The translations under genes were made by a program, and so were the position numbers. From contig NC_041012.1 of NCBI RefSeq assembly GCF_004193775.1, positions 11,367,223 to 11,431,222 on the forward strand: a stretch of DNA of 64,000 bases, read 5' to 3'. The stretch is from Glycine soja. Lineage: Eukaryota > Streptophyta > Magnoliopsida > Fabales > Fabaceae. Shown piece by piece: positions 1 to 12,181 of this stretch. The notes beneath the pieces were generated by a model, which saw nothing but the letters and a program-made list of their open reading frames with translations, was not told where the DNA came from and made no database searches. The stretch's first letter is position 1. Every line of letters begins with the position of its first letter.

Positions 1-1150
1 TTATTGAAAGATCTAAATCGATGATTTGGTTTTTTTTATATCCTTCTCTAATCATTTCATCATTTTCCGATCAATTAGACTAATCTTATATCTTCAAAAC
101 ATGTTGACATGTTTATTTTTTGAGTCTGTTTTATTACCGTAAGAGATTTTACATCAATTACTATGCCAATCGATCAAAATATTATAAACCTCACGCTTAA
201 AATATCTCATGTTCAACGTAAGAAAAATATATTAGAAATCACACATTAATTAATAATATGACCAAAATATTATATAAAAATAAGAGAGTATTTACACTTT
301 ATAAATCAGTTTTTATAATTGATTTATTAAACTCAAACCCAAATTCCGAAGAATTAGCTTTTTACTTGTGATGAACTTTATTCTGCACTTCAAGCAAGAG
401 TGTGCAACTGAGCTAATTAAGTGGGATTATTATGGCTGGCCACCCAATAAACTTCATCATTAGTCAATTTGCACTTTGCACCAATGACAAGTGTAGTGTA
501 AATAGAAAGCAAAGCTTGTAGAATTTGTGCAGTTCTGCACAAAGATGCCATGGACCTAGCAAGCTTGGTAAAACTAGAATTGATTGCTCTAATTTTCGTT
601 CATGACATGATAGTTACGGAATCAGCCAGCAAAAAGATCCAATAAGATCTTTCCATCTCTTCTTTTCGTAAAGAAAGGTGATGATAGATATGCACATGTT
701 TAAAATGTTTGAAAATGTCAGCAATGCATTCTATGAATTAGCAGTAAATTTGGTTTTTCAAAAAAGAAAAAAGGAAAAACCAAATTATAGGAGATTTGGA
801 TAATTTATAGGAGACTATAAATTTTAACTTCAATGTTGCAGTTATATATTAAAAAAAAGAGTTAACTTTTTAAAATAATGAAACATACTTTAAAGAATAA
901 AATATAATTATAATTATTTATGAAAATTTAAGAATCATAAATTTCAAAAAATTAAATTTTATTATATAAATATAAAAAATTAATCAAATGATATGAAACA
1001 AAATATGATTTAAAAAATATATTTTTAACTGGCTGATAATGTACAAACTTTATAAATACTGATAATGTATCTTCATTAAACTCTAAGGTAAAAGGGAAAA
1101 AAAGATACTCATTAACAATATAAATTTTTTATATAATGCTATTCAATCAC

Positions 1151-1154
<4 letters not shown>

Positions 1155-1194
<40 letters not shown>
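1155..1194. repeat. (TA)n microsatellite
   Basis: About 20 uninterrupted TA dinucleotides in intergenic DNA. Confidence 0.95.
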
Positions 1195-1196
<2 letters not shown>

Positions 1197-1325
1197 AAAT
1201 ATTTAGCCAACTTATATATTTAATATAAGTATTAATTATTTTTTCAACTATTATCAATTTTTATCTTATGAAACATATAATTTAGTCATTTATATTAAAT
1301 TATAATTTTTATATCCTATTTTTTA

Positions 1326-1330
<5 letters not shown>

Positions 1331-1358
<28 letters not shown>
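1331..1358. repeat. (AT)n microsatellite
   Basis: Fourteen uninterrupted AT dinucleotides. Confidence 0.95.
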
Positions 1359-1361
<3 letters not shown>

Positions 1362-3163
1362 TATTGGTTTATTATTTAAGATGTTACATAATATTTTAAA
1401 ATATAAAACCAATTCAACCATGATTCAACTACTTCTCTAACAACTTAACCTTGAATTAGTGTGTTCCCCAATTCAATCTCCGGTCCAATTTTAAAAACTT
1501 TGGTGGGTGTACATAAGTTGAGTTTGGCTAATTAAATTTCTTAATAAATTTGATTTGAATTGGATTAGATTATGTTTTTTGGTTGTTAAAGTTAAACTAA
1601 ATCAACCCGATTCTTAACAAGGTGAGTTGATACACGGATTATAGAATATGAAAAAATTAAATATTGTTTTGAATTTTTTAAAATGTTGTAAATGATAATA
1701 GCTAAATTTAAATAACTTTTTAGTTTTTGCAATATACAGGTGTTTTGCTTTTTGTCCTTTTCTTTCGTGTTTGTTCTTATTCTATTTTGTTTCATCGTGG
1801 TCCTGTCATTAGGTTTTAAGTGTTGAATCTAATAAAAAAATTCTAGGAACCACATCTTGAGTATATAAAACAATATATGAGTGTTATTTGAACTAAAATA
1901 ACCTGATTTAATACTTTATTCTTTATGTCACCACTAGTAGTGTGATATTAAATAGGAGTTTGTATTTGAGAAGAAAAATCACATTAATTTTTTGTTGGTG
2001 TTGCAATGACTTATGCTATTTTAAATGCTAAAGGTTTAATTTTTATAGTTTCTTTTAGTACTTTCACGATTTTTATTTATAAAATTCAAGTTTAAAATGA
2101 ATTTTATTATTTTTTTATGAAACTCAATCTATAATATTTCTTACATTGATTATTTTTAGACTCAAGTATCTCTCATTAAAAGAAAAAAATATATATTGAC
2201 CGAACATTAGAAGAGATAAACATTAATAATGACAAAGATAACTTAAAAAAAAGTTATAAATTTAAGAAAAATTTATTCTATTAATCAAACTAACCACTTT
2301 TCTTAATCTCGATAAATTAACTAAGTGAGTCTTATAAATAAAAATTGGTCGAATAAATTACATTAACAATTTTTTTAAAAAAATTATAATTAGACAAATA
2401 TCTCTTACTTTTTAATCATTATAGTCATTTTCCTTCTAGGGGATTTTTTTTAGAATATTTATGGGATCTTGTAAAAAAAAAAAGAAGAAGAAGATTTAGG
2501 AGATGTTAATGTAACGTATAAAAGGATGTCAGTTAAAAATTAAAATTGTTTAGTGGATAATAATTAAATGAGTGACAAATTAAAAAGTGAAGAGTCCCAC
2601 TTAAAAACATTTCAACTTTCGATTGGTAAGAAATGATAAGGAAATACGTTGGCTTAGTACAATTTGAATTTTTTCTCCTTCTCATTCAATTTTTTTCTCT
2701 TAAACAAAATACCTTTATTAAACAACTAGGATCACCCTAGTGGTCAGAAAGTTTGAATAATATGTATCAGATGATAAATTTAAATTTTAACGCAACCATT
2801 AAAAAATTATAATTTATTTTCTATATCTTTTTATTTACTTCATTTAAGGATGAAAATGAGTAAAATCTAAATAGGATCCTATAATATTAGTCCTCATATC
2901 CGCATTTTAAAAAATAACTATACTTGGACCTGCCCCTGCTTAAGTAACATAACTTTAATCCTCATAACTGTTGAATACTTATATACACGTATCTGCTCCT
3001 AGGATCCACACTTTTTTTATGATTAGGAAATACAAAAAGTGACTCCTACTTTACTTATGTATAAAGTTAATAAATCAATGAAAAATATATTAATAGGAAA
3101 ATTACTCTAAAGTGAAAATTTACTTGAATTAAAAACATTTATGAATAATATTACCTCTGATCC

Positions 3164-3168
<5 letters not shown>

Positions 3169-3223
<55 letters not shown>
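3169..3223. repeat. (AT)n microsatellite
   Basis: About 27 uninterrupted AT dinucleotides, the longest simple repeat in the window. Likely polymorphic in length. Confidence 0.95.
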
Positions 3224-3224
<1 letters not shown>

Positions 3225-6200
3225 CAATTATTTAATTTATCAAAACTAATATAAGTAGTTAAATTAGTTAGTTTATCATAAATTTTAATTTTATTTCAAG
3301 ATTACCCATGACATAAATGGTTTTAAGAGGTGATTATTTTTTAAGATAATTTTTTTAATGAGTGACTATACATTATTTTGTTAATAGTTAAATAAGTGCA
3401 CTCATTTTCATGGAGAAATAAATGCATATCAGTGATAGACCTCAAAATTAACCAGGGATAAAAAAAACAACAATAAAATAATATTATGTTTCTTATAATT
3501 TGGATCAAGAAAATATTATATTTTATTTTTTATATAGGACCAAAGATAGTATTAAATACAAGCAAATATAAAACATTGATTTATCAAAATTTAAGTCATA
3601 AATAAATATTACAAAGATAAGTCATTAAATAAGTGTAAATCTACACTACTAATTAAAACACCAAATAACACAAAATGTCATTCATAATTTAAAGTCCATC
3701 TTAAAACAACTTGATAATAAATTCATAAATTTATACCTAAAAAATAAATAACAGATCAATATTCTTCAATAAAACATAAAATAAATTTAATATAAGGTAT
3801 GTTGAATGAGAATTTACAATTTTATGTTAGACTACTATTATTAGTCATAAAATTAATATATATAATATAAAATATTTATTTAAATAACATATTTTAATAT
3901 ATTAATATTTAATATATATGATATATATGTACGGATAGGATGGGTACTAAACTAAACATACCCATCCCTGCAAAAAAAAAAAAATTATAGATAAATATCC
4001 ATCCTCATCTTCAATCTAAATAAACGAGTAGTTATCTTTTTGTTTGCATATATTTTTTAAAATAATCGTAAAATTGAGATCCATTTTATCATGGGTAACT
4101 CCATTTATGATTTATCTCTTTTTTCCATTGCTGGATTCCCTTCCTTCCTAGGTAAAAAGCAACTCTAACACAACTTTTGAAAATTTCAATTCTTTGGTGA
4201 GACCGCAAGTCATCCCTACTTTTATACCCGTTCAATGGCTTAGGACTTAAATTTCAAGTATGAAAACATTTGCCTGATAAGTTGAAGTATGTTAAAAATG
4301 GAAAGTTGTACTGCATAATGTACTAACACCTAAAGTTCGCCAAAAACAAAAGTAAAAGGTTCTTCTAACACCAGAAAGCACCATATGAATGCCATCCTTT
4401 TTTGGTTGTACTCACATATATGTTATGCATTGTGTAAGTATATATCATTGTTTTTTCCCATTTTTCTCTCTCCCAAGTTGGATATTCAATGGATAAAACC
4501 AATTTCAGAACATTTGAAATGATTACAAAGCAGACTTGTAAACGAGAGATTAATTTAATATTCTTTTATCATTTTTTGTTTTATTTAATTGTGTTTTTTT
4601 ATCTAGCAATTCAAATATTATATTATTATTATTTAATTCTATCTCAAACTTTGCAATAAAATAAGTATAAAAAACTAAATAGTTTTTATTTTGTACATTT
4701 TAAAAATATGATTACACACTTAATTTATTTTGTAATAAATCAAGTATAATATATATTGTGATAAATTATATACATATACATAGAAAGTATTAAAAAAATT
4801 TATAGAATAAGGTGCATGGTAAAAAATGATTTAATAATTATTTTTAATCAATTTATTTAAAATATTTAATGATATAAACATAATTTTAACTTATACGGTT
4901 ATTGTACCGGAAAAACCAATGAGTAAATAATATTAATATGTATTAATAGAAAAAAATTACATTATGTCTGATAAAAAATTGTTATATATATAGTTCGTTA
5001 AATTATTTTATTATAATATATAAAAAATTATACTCAACCTTTTTTTTATCAAATTTTATACCGTTATCACTTACTTGGCATTATAAGACATGGTATATAA
5101 TAAAGTTGCCGACAGACAAAACTGTAACAAATTAGACATTTGACGGATCTTAGGATTCCAATCTTTATTTGAATGGTACAACTGCACTTTTTTCTCCCTT
5201 CTTCTAGTGCAATGCACTAATGCTGGAAGTCACGAATTTCTCGTGATTTTTAAAGTGTTCGGTAGTTTCATTTTAAAATATTATTAATTTAAGATTATCT
5301 ATGAAAATTCATAATTTATTTAGTATTTTTATTTTTAAAAATATACTTCCACTTAATTAAAATCACTTTCATACAAATTTTGTTTTTTTGGTTTATTTTT
5401 TTAGTCCTTAAATTTTTTAAGATTTTTTTTATTTGTTTTTAGTTTTTTTTTTAACTTTTTTATTGTTACTTCTTGCCCTTTAAAAAAAATAAAAGTGAGG
5501 ATAAAAAATATTAAAAGAGAAAAAAATAACAATAAAAAATTTAGAAACTAAAAACAAAAAATATAAAAATGTTTAGGAACAAAAATGATAATTAATCCAA
5601 TTTTTTTAGTTTCCTAGACTATATATTTTTTATCAGTAAAATACATTTTATTTTTAAGTGAGATATTTTTTCACAGCATTTTAAGTGAGATATTAGTATC
5701 TTAATCTAAACTAACAAATTTAGACTTGATTAGTTGATTTCGTTATGTCCAGAGATGATCTGGACCAGATCAATATATGGCTAAATATTCGTTTATTTTA
5801 CATAATGAAAATGTCATAAAATTAAGATGAAATTTAAAAAAAAACTGTCGCTTTTGAAAAAAAAATAAAAAAATAAAAAATCAGATATACTAAGGCAATG
5901 GCAAGTAAAGCATGTGTCAATCATGTTTGGGTATATAAATATGGACATGAAATGAGCAATGAATTCTTTCCCGTCGCAAGTTTTATAAACGGCAACTAAC
6001 CACAGTGAACTGGACCTCCCCTCTTTAAAAGAAAATGATTTTATTGAAGAAAATAAGACATAATTTCCAAGAAATAAGTTAAGTTATAATTTAGCACATT
6101 TAATAATTATTTCTAAGTATTTAAAGTTAAAGCTATTCATTTATAAGTTTCTAATATTCAATAAAATTTGTAATTATTGATAATTTATTATAAAAAGTAT

Positions 6201-6345
6201 TTTAACTAGTTTATTATATGGTATAAATGTTTATTTCAATATAATTAAAATTTATAATAAATAAATACTTTAAATATATAAATTATATCACATTTAAAAT
6301 TCATAATTAATAATTATTTTGAATATATAAGATTATTTTAAATTA

Positions 6346-7337
6346 TGTTGGACCTTGTGGCCTCAATAATCTTAAGAGGGATAGGCTTAGAATGCAGAAG
6401 AAGCAACAACAATCAATTTAACAATGTTCTTTAAACATGCAAGACACAATTGATTGCAACAAAATAAATAAGACAAGGGAAGAGAGAATGCAAACATAAT
6501 TTTATACTGGTTCGGCCACACCCTTGTGCCTACATCCAATACTCAAGTAACCCACTTGAGTTTTCCACTATCTTTGTAAAATCCATTACAAAGTCAAGTC
6601 TGAATCACACAGGGACAACCCATCCCTTGTGTTCAGATGCTTTACAACAAGAGACTCACAGTCTCTTAACGAATCTCATTGAATAAGAAGAATGGAAGAA
6701 GAATTCTTATCAATTTTGCAAGTGTTTGGTCAAGGATTTCTTTTGAGAGAGCATTTGACAATGAAATTCTTTTGGAATCTCTCTCATTGTCTTTTGAGAG
6801 GATAAGACATTTTGGACCAGCAAAACTCTCACTTCAAATTCGTGCCCAAGTCACCTATTTATAGGCCTTTGATGACCATTCACAAATCTAATGAAAAGAT
6901 GTGACTGTTGGCAGATTTTATGAAAACTTTCCACTGGTAATCGATTACAATGTTTGTGTAATCGATTACACAGTTATAATTTGAAGGGTTATAACTTTTG
7001 AATTTGAATTTCCAAAGTTTTGTTGCTGGTAATCGATTACAGACATATGGTAATCGATTACATGTTGAAAATTCAAATTCAAAACCTTTTTCAACAGCTA
7101 TTTCTCAACCCTGTCTTCTGGTAATCGATTACACTTCCTGTTAATCGATTACCAGAGCCTTGCATGTCTTGAAAGCACTTTGTTTTAAGGCAAGGCTTGG
7201 TCTTTAGTGAATCTTGAAACAAGGCTTTGTTTGTTGAAGCACTCTTGAATTATTCTTGAAGCAAATGCTTATCATTTGAAGCAGCCTTGTTTGATTCTTC
7301 TTTGACATCATCAAAATCATGTATAGATACATTCACA
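6346..7337. mobile_element. Probable solo LTR of an LTR retrotransposon
   Basis: The block starts TGTTGG and ends TTCACA (the TG...CA rule of LTRs). It is bounded on both sides by AATTA (6341-6345 and 7338-7342), a candidate 5-bp target-site duplication. Composition changes sharply at the edges: inside it is less AT-rich and has a different texture from the flanks. It contains six copies of the palindrome GTAATCGATTAC or a one-base variant (6937, 6958, 7029, 7050, 7121, 7141). I see no internal retrotransposon coding sequence and no second LTR, so a solo LTR left by recombination is the simplest reading. The duplication is short and AT-rich, so it could be chance. Confidence 0.55.
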
Positions 7338-7380
7338 AATTATTGATAATATTTTATAAAAGAGTTATTACAATTCAATT

Positions 7381-7409
7381 TATATATATATGTGTGTGTG
7401 TGTGTGTGT
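7381..7409. repeat. Compound (TA)n(TG)n microsatellite
   Basis: Five TA units followed by about nine TG units, 40 bases past the probable solo LTR. Confidence 0.9.
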
Positions 7410-8785
7410 TATTCATGAAATTGGTGTAAAATATTCATTAATTTTGTTAATAATTAATTTCTACCGGAGAATTTGATTGATCATCTTCAGTAAAAAAAAA
7501 TTTAATCATATTTTTTTTCATTTATGAGATTTGAACTTGAGATTTTATTTAAGATAATTTAGTTTAATATCATTTAAACCAATTACTTATTGAAAGAAAT
7601 AGATATAAAAATGATAAATTGATAGAGAAAAAAAATATATTTAAGAAGATGTATACATATAAAAATAAAACAAGCATAGTTTTAAATGGGAATGATTTTT
7701 TTTAGCTAGTTGCAAGAATAAGAAACATACTCTCAAAGAAGAAAAAAATAGAGAAAATATATATAAAAATTATGTTGAATTGAGAGAGTAAACTAAAATA
7801 TATATCCTAATTGGTATTTAAGAGTAAACAAAAATAGTTGATGTTTGACATTATTTACCTGAGGAAAAATTTGACAAGGATAAATCTCCGGTTGGGGGGA
7901 ATCCTATAATCGTGCCATTTGACATTTGTTGGCTATTAAAAGGGAGTTGTCTTGATACCTTCACAAATACTGTACATAGAGTAAGTAATTAAATATTATT
8001 AATCACTATTTTAAAATATTCACCATAAAATCTATTCAGTGTGTGCGATTACTAACATATACAAGCTATTAATATCTAAAAAATAGTAGATAAAAGTTAT
8101 TTAAGGTGAACTTATCTATACAGCTAATTAACAAGTAAAGATATAATTATTTTATAATTTATTTAAAGAACATCTTAATTTCAACACGGACAGATTTGAA
8201 AATAATTATATCCTTATTTATTTTTTTAAAAATGTTTAATAAATATTTATTGTTTGTAAAAAAAAAAAGCACTACCAATTTTGTATAAATTTTTAAAAAA
8301 TTATCATAAAATTCAACAAATTTCAAAAATAACAATTTATAATTAAATGTAAATACAAAAAATAGACTTGACTACATTTATTAATTAGGTTTTCTAAGAG
8401 ATGTCTTTTCATAAAGAAGTGAATAATTTCCTATTATAGAAATAAAAAAATATGTTACACTGTATACAAAATCAGCCACACAAAAGGTCTTTGGCTGGAT
8501 GCCATTGAAGAATGCCCAACCGTGAGATCTACCATCTTTATTTAGGGACCACCACGTGTGAGGTAGTAATAGTACAAGTTAAGACGGTTCGCGATTGGTG
8601 AATCTGAACGCGAAAAGAGTGCGTTTAGTCAACACAAACGGGTGAAACGTGATTTGAATGAGATATCGCCCCGAGAAGATACGCATGTCCGTAGCGGATG
8701 GCCAAAACTTTCACGACCATTGGTCTATATTCATTACTCCATCTTCATGCCATGCCTCAAACGCTGGTAATTAAGGGTCAAGTAA

Positions 8786-8880
8786 CTAGATTTTTTATCT
8801 CTAGGAATTTATCATAGGGCTAGATTTTTTATATGTAGGAATTCACCATAGGGCTAGATTTTTTATAAATAAGAATTTAT
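8786..8880. repeat. Three-copy 34-bp tandem repeat
   Basis: Copies begin at 8786, 8820 and 8854, each opening CTAGATTTTTTAT and continuing with a diverged GGAATTTATCATAGGG-type second half. Identity falls in the third copy. No coding potential. Confidence 0.8.
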
Positions 8881-11599
8881 ACAAGTTTATAATACTCATA
8901 CATCCTATTTAATCAATTAAACTTAAATTTTCTTATCAAGTCAACTAATTAGATTTAATGATTATTTAAAAAACTAACCATTTATATTTTAACGCATTCA
9001 TAATTTAATTTATATTTAGTGGGAGTTATTATTGATTATCTATTATGTGAATTAATAAATTCAAAGTTTCTTTTAACGTCATTAATAAATACATAAGATT
9101 GACTTAATAGTGTAAAATATTATTATGTTTATTTGTGAAAGAATGATTTATTTAATAAAAGAATTTTTATTTAATTATTTCAGTATATAATATTCTTTTA
9201 AATCAACATTAATCATAAGTAAAATTAGTCTTTAATTAACTTAATGGAGTGTTAAATACCCACGATCTTTAGTTAAGAATTAAAAAATTCATTAAAGATA
9301 CATGTGATTTATTAAACAATATAATAGATCTGAAAAAATAAAGACAAAAATTTATGGAAAAGTAAATCATCAATAATTAAATTTATCAGAAGAAGAGATT
9401 AGACAAATTAAGATTTAAATTCTCACTAAAAAGAAATATCTATATTAAATTTACATTTGTGATACATTTGAAGTTATCATCCATCTTTTGCGCGATTAAT
9501 CGTTAATTTTTCTATTAAAATGTCTTTAAAATTACAATAAATGAAAAGACAAGGATTTGGATCCGTTAAATTATTGAAAGCAATAATGTATCAAATTGTT
9601 AATTGGCTCTCATTAGGACGTATGCCCATTCACACGCCATGAAAAGCTTCCCATGGGCCATATGCACAAAACAAATAAATATTTTGCCATAAATTAAAAA
9701 GCTTTTGAATACATCAAACTGATCAAAGATTTCACGTTTAGTTTTCGAGAATTCAGTTGTGCATTAAAAATAAAAACTTAGATATGGAATTTAATTATTT
9801 ACAATAGTTTATTTGACTCGAACAAATTAAATGTTCGATGCTATATAAAGAAAATGTTCAGTTCCATGTCAGTATGCAAAACTTGTTTATGGCAAACTAT
9901 TCATTTTTATTTTGATACTAGCGGCCATTGATAATAATATTCAATTTTTCCTAAAACGTAATAACGTAATGGATTACATTTGTAGTTGACTTTTTTTAAA
10001 TAAAACAAAAACAAAAACGGTGTGTGTAAGTTTCAGTTCCATGCCAGTTTATTATTTGTAAGCACATCTCAATCTCAATTTAAAAAAATAAAAATTATTA
10101 ATTGAATTTAACATACCACAAGATGATAATTTGTATTATGTAATGTTAAACACGCATATTAACAAATTAACCAACATAATTTCTAACATTACAAAATTTT
10201 GCAAGTCCCACCTCTTATTTAATATCTCATATATATGTTTTTTTTAGTTTTTAATAACTTTAACCTATATTAAAAATGTGTTAGAATTAATGTATTAGAA
10301 AATAAGTTACTTTCTGTCAAAAAAAATAATAAGTTACTAGTACCTCTTATATGTTGTAATTCAGAATTTTCTAGAACTTTCAATTATACTCCGTAGTAGT
10401 AAACTAACATGACTTTAGAAATTAATTAATGCTTTTCATAATTGTTAAGGAATAACATGTCATTTTTCCATGGCGAAGGTTCTACAAAATCTCACGCATG
10501 TTTTGATTTGCTTGAGATGAAAAAGATAATATTTCCTTTATTTGTCACTTTCTTTTACTCTCTCTTTCATGACAGTGAGAATTGAAAGATAGAATACATT
10601 AATATGAGAATGAAAATTTTATTTTACATAAGTAGATATTAACCCTTAAATCATGACTCAAAAATAATAATTATATAACGCATTCTCCACTTAATTAATT
10701 CATTTATAATTTAATCCTTAATTAATAATTATTATTTTATTATTTTCTGATAATTCACATGTCTCTTAGAAGAGAAATTAAATATTACACTTCTTATGTA
10801 ACATAATGACAAAATTAGATCCCTTTCAGGCCTCCTTCTTGAGAAAGAAGAAGAAGAAGAATGATACACGTAATAAAGGAAAAGCCAAATGATGGAGAGA
10901 GAAAGACAAATTAGATAGAAATAGTAAGGCTTAATAGAAATTAATGAGAACACCACTAAAGGATTCAGGTCTATAATAATAGTGATGTGTATGGAAACAA
11001 AAATGTTAGAAGAGATTATACTTCAACATCTATGTGCGCTTTAAAAGATATTAATCACTGACTATTAGTCCTTATTAATACACACTTATATTTTTAAATT
11101 TTTTGGATTATCATAAAGAGTGAAATATTTATTAAATTTATTGATAATTAATTAATCTCTATTGGAAATTTCAGCTTATCAATTTTAGTGAGGTTTTTCC
11201 AACTATATTATTAAATTAAAAAAAAAACTGGCCTGATTAATGAATGTACTAAGGTGAGCCTTCACTTTATAGTTACTGGGAGGGATACTTGTAGAAACTC
11301 ATAAATAAACTGAGGAGTGACGAGTCTGAACAAGCTCACAATTCTTTAGAATTTCTCACCCGATAAATTTGCATTTGCATCCACAACAAAGCAAAATAAA
11401 TACGTTCATATTAATATACTCCTACTTATTTAGCATATTAATTGCGTTATTTTTCCTTTTTAAATTCCCTCACCATAGCCACTTGACCGTAACACATCCT
11501 CAAATCCAAATCAAGAAAAAACTCAACGAAGCCGATAGTTTCCTTCAACGAGACGGTGACCTTCGCATAGAGAGAGAACCAGCAACGAAAAATATCTGT

Positions 11600-12181
11600 T
11601 CCCTTTTGCAATATCGGTGACCGGTCACCGAACCCACCAGTCTTCACTCATGAGAGAGAAAATGTTTATATATTCCTTCCCTCTTAAAACGAGTCTCAGT
11701 AAAAAACAAAGTGTTTCTTCTCTTCTCTCTCTCTCTCTCTCTCTCTCTTCCATGGAATCCAATAGTCGGCGACGCTTTCACTCTCTCCGGCGACGATGAA
11801 CTCATCGCCGACGAAATGAGTTTGCGCCGGTTTCTTCTCTCTCCTCGTTCCGTGAGTTCCTTCCTCTCACTCCTTCTCCGTTCTCCGGTCGCCGGAAAAT
11901 TTATCCGGTGTTAGCGATACGGAAAACTCATCGCGATTCCGTTTTCTTCTTCGCTTCGTTTTCTACTTCTCTTTATCTTTCACTTACATTACCTCTCTCA
12001 TTCGGTTGTTTCCGATCGGATCCATTTCGCCGTCGCCGGCGAAGTTAGTTGGAACAGGCTTTAGCTAAGTTGTAAACCTCAGAAATTATAAAAATAGATA
12101 ATCGGAATTTAGTAGTTAGTTCGGTTTTTAGTTACTTAACCGCTTAACGATATAAATAAATAAATAAAAAGAAGCGCGACG
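11600..12181 (+). promoter_or_regulatory. Leader and proximal promoter of the AP2-type gene
   Basis: This stretch is richer in G and C than the DNA upstream and reads as transcribed 5' leader. It holds a (CT)12 tract at 11725-11748, a typical feature of plant 5' leaders and GAGA-type promoters. An upstream ATG at 11752 opens a 15-codon reading frame rich in arginine and ending TGA at 11797-11799. I cannot place the transcription start or exclude a leader intron. Confidence 0.45.
11725..11748 (+). repeat. (CT)12 tract in the leader
   Basis: Uninterrupted CT dinucleotides a few bases before an upstream ATG, about 430 bases before the main start codon. Confidence 0.9.

Larger units (their letters stand above)
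1..6340. other. AT-rich intergenic region
   Basis: I see no supportable gene here. Open frames are short, rich in Lys/Asn/Ile/Phe codons and show no domain. The stretch is dominated by A/T runs and three long (AT)n tracts, listed separately. Short traces such as inverted GGATGGGTA/TACCCATCC pairs near 3.93-3.97 kb hint at old, decayed transposons but do not define element ends. Confidence 0.6.
7343..11300. other. Intergenic region upstream of the AP2-type gene
   Basis: I find no supportable gene. The sequence is AT-rich except for a less AT-rich patch at about 8500-8760, which contains a CACGTG core and several CG dinucleotides. A three-copy 34-bp tandem repeat follows directly. The distal promoter of the AP2-type gene presumably lies at the right end. 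Confidence 0.5.

Noticed and set aside
3930..4020. Short inverted pair GGATGGGTA/TACCCATCC, considered as a MITE end
   Set aside because: Arms of only nine bases with no target duplication.
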